DNA of 45,057 nucleotides from Butyrivibrio sp. UBA3740 (GTDB lineage Bacteria; Bacillota; Clostridia; Lachnospirales; Lachnospiraceae). Positions within the stretch are counted from its first letter, which is position 1. Each line of letters opens with the position of its first letter. The stretch lies in contig DFGW01000166.1 of the NCBI GenBank assembly GCA_002372465.1, positions 1 through 45,057 on the forward strand, read 5' to 3'. This document shows, piece after piece, positions 17,037 through 24,572 of the stretch. The notes below the pieces were generated by a model. It was not told the DNA's origin. It did not search any database and saw nothing but the letters and a program-made list of their open reading frames with translations. Position numbers and translations under genes: made by a program.

Positions 17037-18218
17037 TTACTCGGTCTGGAAACGATCGTCTGCTGCACTTCCAAGAGCAGTCATAACTTCTTCTACATAA
17101 GTAGGTGTGTTCTCTTTGGCATCCTCAAAGTCATACTTCATAACGTTCTCAGGATCAAGACCGAACTGAGCTGCTACCTCAGGCTGCTTAGCGTTGTCAA
17201 GAACCAGGAACTGGTATGAACCGTTCTGTGCTGCCAGTTCTACGCAGTCAGGGCTAAGAGCATATTCAATCCAAAGCTTGGAAGCATTTGGATGCTTGCA
17301 GCCCTTGAAGATAGCTGTTGCACCAACCTCGAAGGAAGTTCCTGTTGAAGGGATTACAAGATCAATATTGCCATAGCCGTTGTCAACGATCTGTGTGATA
17401 CCATCATGAAGGAAACCGATACCAACGATACACTCGCCTGTTCCAACGTTCTTGGATGGGCCTGAACCTGACTTTGTATAAACCTCGATGTTCTTATCAA
17501 GGTCTACAAGGTACTGGATACCTTCGTCATGACCATACTTCTGGATCATTGTGTTGATAACAAGCTTGGCTGTTCCTGCTGTGTTGTAGTTTGAAAGCCA
17601 GATAAGTCCTTTGTACTTCTCATCAAGAAGATCCTGCCAGTCAGCGGGCTCTTCGATGCCCATTCTGTCAAGCTCGTCCTTGTTTACCATAAAGCCAAGG
17701 ATTCCCTTGTAGATTCCATACCAGTAGCCGTCTGCATCGCGATACATATCGCTGATAAGGTGACTTGCATTTGTTGCCTCGTAAGCCTCAAGAAGGCCTT
17801 CGCCTGCTGCTACGTTGTAGGGATCGGTTGTTCCGCCGAACCATACATCACCTGAAGGGTTTCCGTTCTCTTCTTCGATCTTACTCTGAACCTCACCGGT
17901 TGAGAGACGCTGATACTGAACCTTGATTCCGTAGAGCTCTTCAAAGTGCTCACAGGCTGCTGCCAGATATTCCTCTTCACAGGAGCCGTAAACAACCAGT
18001 TCTCCCTCAGCCTGAGCTGCTGCAATAAGCTCGTCCATTCCGCCGGCCTCTGTAGCCTCTCCTGCGTCAGCTGCCGGAGTTTCTGCTGCAGGTGCTTCTG
18101 CTGCAGGCGCCTCAGCTGCCGGTGCCTCAGTTGCAGGTGCCTCTGTTGCTGCTCCGCCGCAGCCAACGACACCAAGAGTCATAAGTCCCGCCAAAACCAA
18201 TGCTAATTTCTTTTTCAT
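17037..18218 (-). CDS. ABC importer substrate-binding lipoprotein (AfuA/FbpA-like)
   Basis: A 393-residue binding lipoprotein. The lipobox is VVGC with C20, followed by a low-complexity tether of AEAPA repeats (about 24-52). The binding domain begins at about residue 70 with LVVYGSCEEEYLAAACEHFE and contains GDVWFGGTTDPY, a pattern of the ferric/sugar-phosphate/phosphonate binding cluster. The frame opens at 18359, but AAAGGAG precedes the ATG at 18218 and the signal peptide starts there. The separate membrane-anchored protein at 20810-21847 belongs to the same broad fold group and probably serves as the sensor, while this one feeds the importer. Whether the ligand is a metal or a sugar phosphate is open. 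Confidence 0.9.
   Translation of the reverse strand: MKKKLALVLAGLMTLGVVGCGGAATEAPATEAPAAEAPAAEAPAAETPAADAGEATEAGGMDELIAAAQAEGELVVYGSCEEEYLAAACEHFEELYGIKVQYQRLSTGEVQSKIEEENGNPSGDVWFGGTTDPYNVAAGEGLLEAYEATNASHLISDMYRDADGYWYGIYKGILGFMVNKDELDRMGIEEPADWQDLLDEKYKGLIWLSNYNTAGTAKLVINTMIQKYGHDEGIQYLVDLDKNIEVYTKSGSGPSKNVGTGECIVGIGFLHDGITQIVDNGYGNIDLVIPSTGTSFEVGATAIFKGCKHPNASKLWIEYALSPDCVELAAQNGSYQFLVLDNAKQPEVAAQFGLDPENVMKYDFEDAKENTPTYVEEVMTALGSAADDRFQTE
18063..18149 (-). repeat. Short in-frame tandem repeat (AEAPA tether)
   Basis: Five-residue units of the type AEAPA, about 15 bases each, are repeated roughly five times after the lipidated cysteine of the binding protein. The array probably sets the distance between lipid anchor and binding domain, and its copy number may vary between strains. 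Confidence 0.75.
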
Positions 18219-18246
18219 AATTCCTTCTCCTTTCAATTTCGGGTCA

Positions 18247-18312
18247 TTGGATAATTCCATGTTAGACAAAAATCCTTTTTCCCTATACCCAAATTTCTGT
18301 TTTATTATCCAA
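18247..18312. promoter_or_regulatory. Spaced inverted repeat upstream of the binding-protein gene
   Basis: TTGGATAAT (18247-18255) and ATTATCCAA (18304-18312) are perfect inverse copies whose starts are 57 bases apart, in the only sizeable gap between the response regulator and the importer it may control. They may be paired regulator sites, or the message could fold on them. This is a candidate only. Confidence 0.35.
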
Positions 18313-18323
18313 AATTCTGAACA

Positions 18324-18356
18324 CAAAAAAAGATGCAGGCATACCCTGCATCTTTT
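18324..18356 (-). terminator. Terminator of the response-regulator gene
   Basis: On the minus strand, AAAAGATGCAGG pairs with CCTGCATCTTTT around a five-base loop and is followed by a run of T. The stem begins at the last base of the response-regulator stop codon. Because of it, the importer genes downstream probably need their own promoter, which would be the regulator's target. Confidence 0.85.
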
Positions 18357-19117
18357 CACTTAACAAAGTCCGACGGAGACTGGTCGGTGTACTTTTTGAA
18401 GACTGAACTGAAATATTTGTAGTCCGAAAAGCCTGTCATGTCGGAGACTTCATATACCTTATAGGTTCCGGTCTCCAACAGCTTTATGGCCTGCTGGACG
18501 CGGTACTTGTTGAGGAAATCAAGGTAGGTCTGCCCGGTAGCTTCCTTGAACTTACGGGACAGGTAGCTTGCAGATACACCAAGCTCCTCGGAAAAAGATT
18601 CTATGCTTATCTTCTCTGAGTACCGCTCTCTGGTGGCCTTAAGCACCTGCTGTACATAGTCATTTTCCTTGTCACTCTTTATAAATAGAGTATCAATATC
18701 ATCGGCGGACTTCATCTTCTTACTCAGCTGACGAAGCTGATTGTCCTTCTCTATTTCCAGGATGACCTTTGCAATGTTCTTCTTAAGCTCTTCTTCATCA
18801 ACGGGCTTCATAAGATATGCAGATACTCCAAGCTCAATGGCCTTCTTGGCATATTCAAAGTCTGCATAGCTGGTCATGATGATTGCTTTAAAATCCGCAA
18901 TCTCAAGGCCCTGTCTTATCATCTCTATTCCGTCTGTGACCGGCATCATTATGTCAGCCAGGACAATATCCGGTGAAAGCTCTTTTATCTTATCAACTCC
19001 CTCCCGGCCATTGCTGGCTTCGCCGATAATGGTACACCCCATGGATACCCAGTCCATGGTATATGCAATTCCCTTGCGGATGATATCTTCATCCTCTGCT
19101 ATAAGTACTCTGTACAT
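18356..19117 (-). CDS. YesN-type response regulator, receiver plus AraC HTH
   Basis: A 253-residue DNA-binding regulator. The receiver domain is residues 1-120, with acidic pocket residues in AEDED (8-11) and phosphoacceptor D55 in VLADIMMP; a conserved lysine lies in MKPVD. The C-terminal AraC-type double helix-turn-helix covers about 150-253 (SASYLSRKFKEATG, then GFSDYKYFSSVFKKYTDQSPSDF). It lies 11 bases after the kinase gene, so the two form a YesMN pair. The likely target is the importer gene cluster just downstream, by analogy with HptR and similar systems. Confidence 0.94.
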   Translation of the reverse strand: MYRVLIAEDEDIIRKGIAYTMDWVSMGCTIIGEASNGREGVDKIKELSPDIVLADIMMPVTDGIEMIRQGLEIADFKAIIMTSYADFEYAKKAIELGVSAYLMKPVDEEELKKNIAKVILEIEKDNQLRQLSKKMKSADDIDTLFIKSDKENDYVQQVLKATRERYSEKISIESFSEELGVSASYLSRKFKEATGQTYLDFLNKYRVQQAIKLLETGTYKVYEVSDMTGFSDYKYFSSVFKKYTDQSPSDFVK

Positions 19118-19128
19118 TATTCCCCTCT

Positions 19129-20817
19129 TTACTCCCGGTCCTGCTCCCCAGACTGAACTCTCTTAGGAAGCGATAGCCGAACCATTGTCCCCTTATTTTT
19201 TTCACTGGTGATATCAAGGCCGTAGTCACCCTTGTACATCAGCTGGATCCTTCTGTTGATATTGTAAAGGCCAAAATGCGCCGATGAGTCCTCGCTCCCC
19301 GTTAGCTGCTGCTTAATACCCTTAAGCATCTCTTCATCTATGCCCACTCCGTCGTCCTCGCAGACAAAAATAAGCTGCTCCTTGAGCTGATATCCGCTTA
19401 TGGTAACCGTGAGCTTTTCCCTGTTCCCAAAGCCATACTTAACGGCGTTCTCCAAAAGAGGCTGCAATAAAAGCTTGGGAATAAGGCAGTCATATATGTC
19501 CTCAGAAACATTTATGTTGTAGGCAAAGCGCTTGTTGAACCTGATCTGCAATATATTAAGGTAAAACTGCAGATGCCTCAGATCCTCTCTTACCGTGACC
19601 TCTTCCTTAGTCTCCCTGATGCTGTAGCGAAGAAGCCCCGACAGGGATACGATCATCTTGTCTGCAGCTGTAGCATCTATCCTGGCCATGAACCTGATGT
19701 TGTCCAGGGTATTAAACAGAAAGTGCGGATTGAACTGACTCTCCAGCTGTTTAACCTGGGAAAAGGCTGCATTTTCTGCCAGTTCCTGATTATGCTCGAT
19801 CTGCTTTTTAAGACCGCTTATCATCTCATTGAAGTCATTGCCTATGGTCTGGAACTCCTTGCTGCTGTCGATATTAAGACTCACATCAAGATTCCCCTTC
19901 TGAACCGCTTCAAAGGCATCCTCTATCTTTTTTACATCCCTGGTATACACCTCGGAGCTGGTTGCAGTGCTGTGATAGGTGATGATAATAATGGCAATGA
20001 ATATGACTGCCAGGATGGACACCAGGATAATAAGCATCCGAAGACTCCTGTTGATGTCGGAAAAGGTATATACCTTAAGGCCCTTATCAAGAACCGTCTC
20101 ATAGCACAGGTACTTTTGTCCGCCAACCCTGGCATAGCCTGTGTTGCCCTCCAAAAGACCGTTAATCTGTCCGAATTCATCTGTGAGTCCCTGGGTGTTG
20201 TTGAGGTAGACCCAGCCTCCCGGATCGGTGACGATACAGTATCTGTTCTGGTTATTGATAATGCCTGCGATGATCTGGGAAGGCACCTGATAAACAAGTG
20301 CATACCTAAGCTCGTCCTTCCTGTACACTCCCCTTACCACGTACAGATACCCGTTATAAAGAATGGTTCCGGTCTCATTGGGACTTTTCCTGATCTTATT
20401 CCATACGCCCCAGTTGTCGTACTCCTTTCTGACAAGGTAATCCGGAACAGAATTCTTGCTGGAAAAAAGCAGCTCCAGCTCGGGACTTAGGACCATGAAA
20501 TTCCCTATATCTCCATAGTCATCAGTCCAGCTGTAAAGTGTCGCAAATATCCTGTCGGTGATGCCTTCAACTTCACCATCGTTGGTGGAGATGAGAAACT
20601 CCTGATCGGACAGCATCCCATAAAAACTCTCCAGCACCAGCTCCGTCTGGTCTCCAATGCTCTGGCAGTCCCTTTTGTTTGACTCAGACATATAAGTGCT
20701 CCAGGTAAAGATGAAAAGAAATATCACCGTAAATACTATAGCAATGACAGGGGTCAGGGAAAACCAGATAAAGGTTCTTCTTATGTTATCCTGGAAGGAT
20801 TCGATCTCTTTATTCAT
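19129..20817 (-). CDS. YesM-type sensor histidine kinase
   Basis: A 562-residue membrane kinase. It has one helix at about 16-40, an extracytoplasmic region of some 220 residues, a second helix at about 260-280 and a HAMP-like segment. The His_kinase domain has FNPHFLFN with phosphoacceptor H365. The ATPase domain has LLLQPLLENAVKYGF and CEDDGVGID. The frame opens at 20844, but GGGGAGGA lies 6 bases before the ATG at 20817. The start overlaps the stop of the binding-protein sensor gene by 8 bases, which implies translational coupling and suggests that the binding protein and kinase form one sensor, as in HptA-HptS. Confidence 0.93.
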   Translation of the reverse strand: MNKEIESFQDNIRRTFIWFSLTPVIAIVFTVIFLFIFTWSTYMSESNKRDCQSIGDQTELVLESFYGMLSDQEFLISTNDGEVEGITDRIFATLYSWTDDYGDIGNFMVLSPELELLFSSKNSVPDYLVRKEYDNWGVWNKIRKSPNETGTILYNGYLYVVRGVYRKDELRYALVYQVPSQIIAGIINNQNRYCIVTDPGGWVYLNNTQGLTDEFGQINGLLEGNTGYARVGGQKYLCYETVLDKGLKVYTFSDINRSLRMLIILVSILAVIFIAIIIITYHSTATSSEVYTRDVKKIEDAFEAVQKGNLDVSLNIDSSKEFQTIGNDFNEMISGLKKQIEHNQELAENAAFSQVKQLESQFNPHFLFNTLDNIRFMARIDATAADKMIVSLSGLLRYSIRETKEEVTVREDLRHLQFYLNILQIRFNKRFAYNINVSEDIYDCLIPKLLLQPLLENAVKYGFGNREKLTVTISGYQLKEQLIFVCEDDGVGIDEEMLKGIKQQLTGSEDSSAHFGLYNINRRIQLMYKGDYGLDITSEKNKGTMVRLSLPKRVQSGEQDRE

Positions 20818-21847
20818 TCGTATCCTCCCCGTAAAGCTCAGCAAACCTTGCTATCCACTTTTTGCTACTGGAAACCACCAGATTCCTGTCCACATCTATT
20901 ATATTGATATTCTCTTTTGCCGTTACAAGTTTGGAGCTCTCCACATCACTTCTGACAGACCGTCTTCCCAGGTCCTTTGAAATGACCTGCTGGGCGTCAA
21001 AGGAGGTCATGAAGTCCACGAAGCTCTTGGCGCCATCAACGTTTTGTGCATCCTTGCAGATATAGATACCATCCGGAGTTGACACAACGCCCTCTTTCAT
21101 ATAGACAATCTTTACATGAGCACCGCTTTTAAGCATGGTTATGGCTGCCTCTTCAAAGGTAAGTCCAACCTTGAATTTTCCCGAAGCAACTCCCTGATAA
21201 ACCTCTGATGAGCTTTCCAAAAGTTTACCATCAAGCTGGTCTGCAAAGCCTTCAACATAAACCCAACCTTTCTCAGGATCCCCGCCGCCCATGGCATAAA
21301 GCATATTGGTGAGTTGTTCAAAGGATGAGGATGACCTTGCAGGATCCGCGAAGGCTATCTTCCCCCTAAATTCAGGCTTAAGAAGGTCTTCATAGCCCCT
21401 GATCTGATCCTCTGATACCAGATCCGTATTGATCATTATAACGCTGGGCACGTCAGTAAAGCAGGTGAACTCATCACCTGCATCCTTAAACTCCTCCGCA
21501 AAGCTGTCATAATTATCTGTCCTGTAGGACAAAAAGAGATTTCCGTAGGAACCTACGCTTGTGACAGAACCTCCCCAGAGTACATCCACCTTCTCACCGT
21601 CTTCGATCATCGAAAGAGCCTTGGAGGTTCCGCACTGGATGATCCTGACTGCAATTCCGGTCTCAGTCTCAAACTCATTTATAAGAGGTTTCATAAATTC
21701 CACAGGATGGGGCGATACCACCACAATACCCTTGTCGTTTTCACTTCCGGTCGTACCTATACTGGTGATTATTGCATACCCCAAAACCGCGGACAATATA
21801 AGAATTATACATGTAATTATGAGTATGATATGATTTCGCATGTTCAT
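20810..21847 (-). CDS. Membrane-anchored extracellular binding protein, putative sensor (HptA/PgtC-like)
   Basis: A 345-residue protein with an N-terminal hydrophobic segment (about 6-26) lacking a lipobox cysteine, so it is probably tethered by an uncleaved helix. The rest resembles the solute-binding fold of the AfuA/HptA/PgtC group: VVVSPHPVEFMKPLINEFE, VDVLWGG, GKIAFADPARSSSSFEQL. It lies directly before the kinase gene and apart from the importer, as HptA-type sensors do. No ribosome binding site is visible before either ATG (21847 or 21841). Instead TGCTATAAT ends at 21849, so the message may be leaderless and the true start could be 21841. Ligand assignment is inference. Confidence 0.85.
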   Translation of the reverse strand: MNMRNHIILIITCIILILSAVLGYAIITSIGTTGSENDKGIVVVSPHPVEFMKPLINEFETETGIAVRIIQCGTSKALSMIEDGEKVDVLWGGSVTSVGSYGNLFLSYRTDNYDSFAEEFKDAGDEFTCFTDVPSVIMINTDLVSEDQIRGYEDLLKPEFRGKIAFADPARSSSSFEQLTNMLYAMGGGDPEKGWVYVEGFADQLDGKLLESSSEVYQGVASGKFKVGLTFEEAAITMLKSGAHVKIVYMKEGVVSTPDGIYICKDAQNVDGAKSFVDFMTSFDAQQVISKDLGRRSVRSDVESSKLVTAKENINIIDVDRNLVVSSSKKWIARFAELYGEDTNE

Positions 21848-21848
21848 A

Positions 21849-21857
21849 ATTATAGCA
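21849..21857 (-). promoter_or_regulatory. Extended -10 promoter immediately before the sensor gene
   Basis: On the minus strand TGCTATAAT is a perfect extended -10 element. It ends one base before the ATG at 21847 and so should start transcription near 21841-21843, where a second in-frame ATG begins. This would give a message with almost no leader. It lies in the 17-base gap after the upstream EAL gene. No good -35 was found. Confidence 0.5.
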
Positions 21858-21864
21858 TGTATTT

Positions 21865-23808
21865 TCAGGCAAAAAACATTTCCCTATTAATGAACTTCTG
21901 CTTAAGTCCTTCCTTGGAGACCATAGGTGAGAGGTAGTTGCCTGCTATGATTTCCACCGGCATATCGCTGACAACGTCATATAACTGCTTATTGTCAACT
22001 CCGATAAGCACAACCATTTTGCCAAGCTCCTGAACCATAGAGATGCGATTCTTTATGAGAATCTCTGCCTGTTCTCTGTCGCTCTCCTCATACTGACGCT
22101 TAACGTTTATCACCACGCCGATGAACTTATTCATCATCTCCGGGGAAAGGCTGTTAAAACCTGCATCATGAAGAGCAAGGAAGAAGTACATTCCCCTTTT
22201 CTTCAGCTCTTCGAGTATATTGTCAAGTACACCCTTTGCCTGGATAACAATAGTATCACTGATGCAAAAGATTACCAGTGAAGGGTTGACATCATATTTG
22301 CGGATACAGTTTTCAACCTTTTCTACAAAATCATGCTTCAGAACCTGGACAGACATAATGTGAACAATAAATGCCCTTATTTCAAGGTGATCAACCATGA
22401 TACAGTCATTGGCATATTTGAACACCGACTCCAGGAGTCTGAACTGCATTTCTTCAACAAACCCTGTTTCGTCTGCCACACCAATGAAGTCAGAAAAATT
22501 GACCACTCCAAGATTCGGATCATTAAGAGTCAGCCTTGATTCCGTTGAGTATATCACATGGTTCTTCTTGTCATAGGCAGGCTGATACTTAACCACAAAG
22601 TTGTCACCATTAAGACCTCTTACAATGGCATTTTCTATCTCAACCTTTTTAAGAAGGAAGTCAAGGTCTTGCCCCCTTAACACGATCTTATCATTGTCTT
22701 CAAGATCAGTGTCTCCCATAAGAAGAATATCATTGACAGTCTGAAACTCCTCCGGGCACCTTCCGCAAAGGACCCTTGCATGTATTTTGGAAATGCCAAA
22801 TCCCTTATCAAATTCAGAGTAATATTTCTCCTCAATTATGGCAAGTATCCTGTCCACGTCTGCCTGTGAAGCTTCAGGACACAGCATAAAAAAAGTACCA
22901 CCGGAAATTCTGTAGGTTTCATATCTTGGATCAATGCTTCTGAAAAAGTCCGCAGCCCTTGATATGAAGGCATCATAGGTATCACTTCCCATAAGCCTTC
23001 TGTAATTTTCAGCATTCTCGATTCTGCAGCAGATAATATAGAAATGCCTTCCGTACTCAATATAGCTGTTAAGATCATGTATAAGCGCAGACCTGTTGTT
23101 AGAGTGTGTCCGGTAATCCAGTCTGTAATCATCCTTCTCGATCATGATCATAATGCCCATAAGTCCGAGGGCTTCAGCTAAAAGCTCGCACACTATGGCC
23201 GGATAAATCATCTGGATTACGGTTCCAACCAGTGAAAGAAACAGGAAATAAAACATTGCAACCTTCTGGAGCTGATCCATGGAATGCCAGTATTTAAAGA
23301 GCAGCACCACGCACATGGCGATATAGACGGCGCTCACTCCATAGGCAACATACACCCCCGTGCCTCTTGAAAAGAACTGATGGTCCTCCTGAATGAAAAT
23401 AAAGTGGGTCCAGGGATTTGAAAGAACTGCCAGCTCCAATAATCCAAAGGGCAGTATTACCAGGGTGAGGGTGCGTTCATTAAACTTATGAAAGACATCG
23501 CAAACTATGGTTATGTATATGGCCAGGACCGGTGTAAATGCCATATGAGTCAGATAATATATGAATTTACAGATATAGGTTACGGTATTCTTAACCTGTT
23601 CAGGTGCAGCAGAATGGCTTAGCACCGTTGAGATAATGCCACAGGCACAGTCAATGACAGTAAGAACAAGGAGCACCATAAAAAGACGGGCTCGAAGCTT
23701 TCGGCTGTTGTAGCTTCGCATAACCGTCATATAGAAAATGCATGTAAGGCAGATCAGTACTGCAGCAATCCTAAAGGATAGACCTCCAATAGGGGTTGGA
23801 CTTAGCAT
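21865..23808 (-). CDS. Seven-helix membrane protein with degenerate GGDEF and EAL domains
   Basis: A 647-residue protein with about seven membrane helices (10-225), then a GGDEF-like domain (235-380) and an EAL-like domain (385-645). The diguanylate cyclase signature reads SGGTFFM (302-308), lacking the catalytic acidic residues. In the EAL part the EAL motif reads ESR (423-425), and the DDFG motif reads HDAG (547-550). Both domains are therefore probably catalytically dead and may bind nucleotides or partners. The membrane part is clearly related to that of the hybrid kinase at 24573-28361; both keep an NPxTHF motif. It starts 4 bases after the preceding receiver gene stop. Confidence 0.88.
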   Translation of the reverse strand: MLSPTPIGGLSFRIAAVLICLTCIFYMTVMRSYNSRKLRARLFMVLLVLTVIDCACGIISTVLSHSAAPEQVKNTVTYICKFIYYLTHMAFTPVLAIYITIVCDVFHKFNERTLTLVILPFGLLELAVLSNPWTHFIFIQEDHQFFSRGTGVYVAYGVSAVYIAMCVVLLFKYWHSMDQLQKVAMFYFLFLSLVGTVIQMIYPAIVCELLAEALGLMGIMIMIEKDDYRLDYRTHSNNRSALIHDLNSYIEYGRHFYIICCRIENAENYRRLMGSDTYDAFISRAADFFRSIDPRYETYRISGGTFFMLCPEASQADVDRILAIIEEKYYSEFDKGFGISKIHARVLCGRCPEEFQTVNDILLMGDTDLEDNDKIVLRGQDLDFLLKKVEIENAIVRGLNGDNFVVKYQPAYDKKNHVIYSTESRLTLNDPNLGVVNFSDFIGVADETGFVEEMQFRLLESVFKYANDCIMVDHLEIRAFIVHIMSVQVLKHDFVEKVENCIRKYDVNPSLVIFCISDTIVIQAKGVLDNILEELKKRGMYFFLALHDAGFNSLSPEMMNKFIGVVINVKRQYEESDREQAEILIKNRISMVQELGKMVVLIGVDNKQLYDVVSDMPVEIIAGNYLSPMVSKEGLKQKFINREMFFA

Positions 23809-23812
23809 GGAC

Positions 23813-24571
23813 TTATTTCCTCGTCTTAAAGAAATTATCTAAAGTTGACAGAAGCTTATCTTTGGTGATGGATTTCAAAAGATAGTCTGCCGGCTTAAGT
23901 GAGATTACATTGGTAACACTTCCTCTGTCATTTTTCCCGGTGAGAAACATGACCGGGGTAGAGCTGGAAAAAGATTCGCTCCTTAGCATCTCCATGACCT
24001 TTGGTCCATCAAGCACAGGCATATCATAGTCAAGAAGTATAAGATCCGCTTTGTTGGTGGCAAGCCATGCCACAGCCTGGGTTCCGGAGTTTGCCATTCC
24101 CACTCTGTAAGTGTCTTTTAACCACTCTCTTATCATCTGAAGGTAAGTGAGATCATCATCTACAATAAGAACGCACTTTCTTCTCTGCTGTTCAAATTCA
24201 TCTGCCGTAACCAGTTCAACCTTGGACAAAAGATCCGGCATCTCCAAAGGCCTTGTAACTTCAAAAGCAACGTCCTCTTTAGGGATATATTTATGAAGGA
24301 CATCAAAACCGCCCTTGTCTCCTATGGCCATAATGATCTTATTATCGTCAACGCACAGATCCTTAAAGTAAACCATGGCATCACTGTGATCCTCTATGTC
24401 AGAATCCATATATAGGAGGATAAGGTCGGAATCCTTCGATTTCGAACTCAGATCCGCAATGGAATAGGATGAGTCCACCACATTATAGTTGGCACCCTTA
24501 AGAGCATTCTTTATTGCGTTTACTAGGAAGGTTTCATCTTCCCTTACAAGTAATATCTTTTTCCCAAACAT
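23813..24571 (-). CDS. Tandem pseudoreceiver-receiver protein
   Basis: A 252-residue cytoplasmic protein of two receiver-like domains and no output domain. The second (132-252) has VDDD and phosphoacceptor D181 in LILLDYDMP, plus a conserved threonine in FLTGK. The first (1-118) has the fold pattern but Y54 occupies the phosphoacceptor place (LILLYMD), so it is probably a pseudoreceiver used for binding. The frame opens at 24589, but AGGAG precedes the ATG at 24571, two bases from the hybrid kinase stop. It is the obvious partner for the Hpt domain of that kinase. Confidence 0.9.
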   Translation of the reverse strand: MFGKKILLVREDETFLVNAIKNALKGANYNVVDSSYSIADLSSKSKDSDLILLYMDSDIEDHSDAMVYFKDLCVDDNKIIMAIGDKGGFDVLHKYIPKEDVAFEVTRPLEMPDLLSKVELVTADEFEQQRRKCVLIVDDDLTYLQMIREWLKDTYRVGMANSGTQAVAWLATNKADLILLDYDMPVLDGPKVMEMLRSESFSSSTPVMFLTGKNDRGSVTNVISLKPADYLLKSITKDKLLSTLDNFFKTRK

Positions 24572-24572
24572 A

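Noticed and set aside
14130..18218. Direct naming of the importer as a ferric iron transporter (fbpABC).
   Set aside because: The fold group is shared with sugar-phosphate and phosphonate importers, and the adjacent HptRSA-like sensor set argues against assuming iron.
19573..20490. 305-codon plus-strand frame inside the sensor kinase gene.
   Set aside because: It is a mirror frame of the kinase coding sequence, with no domain motif or translation signal.
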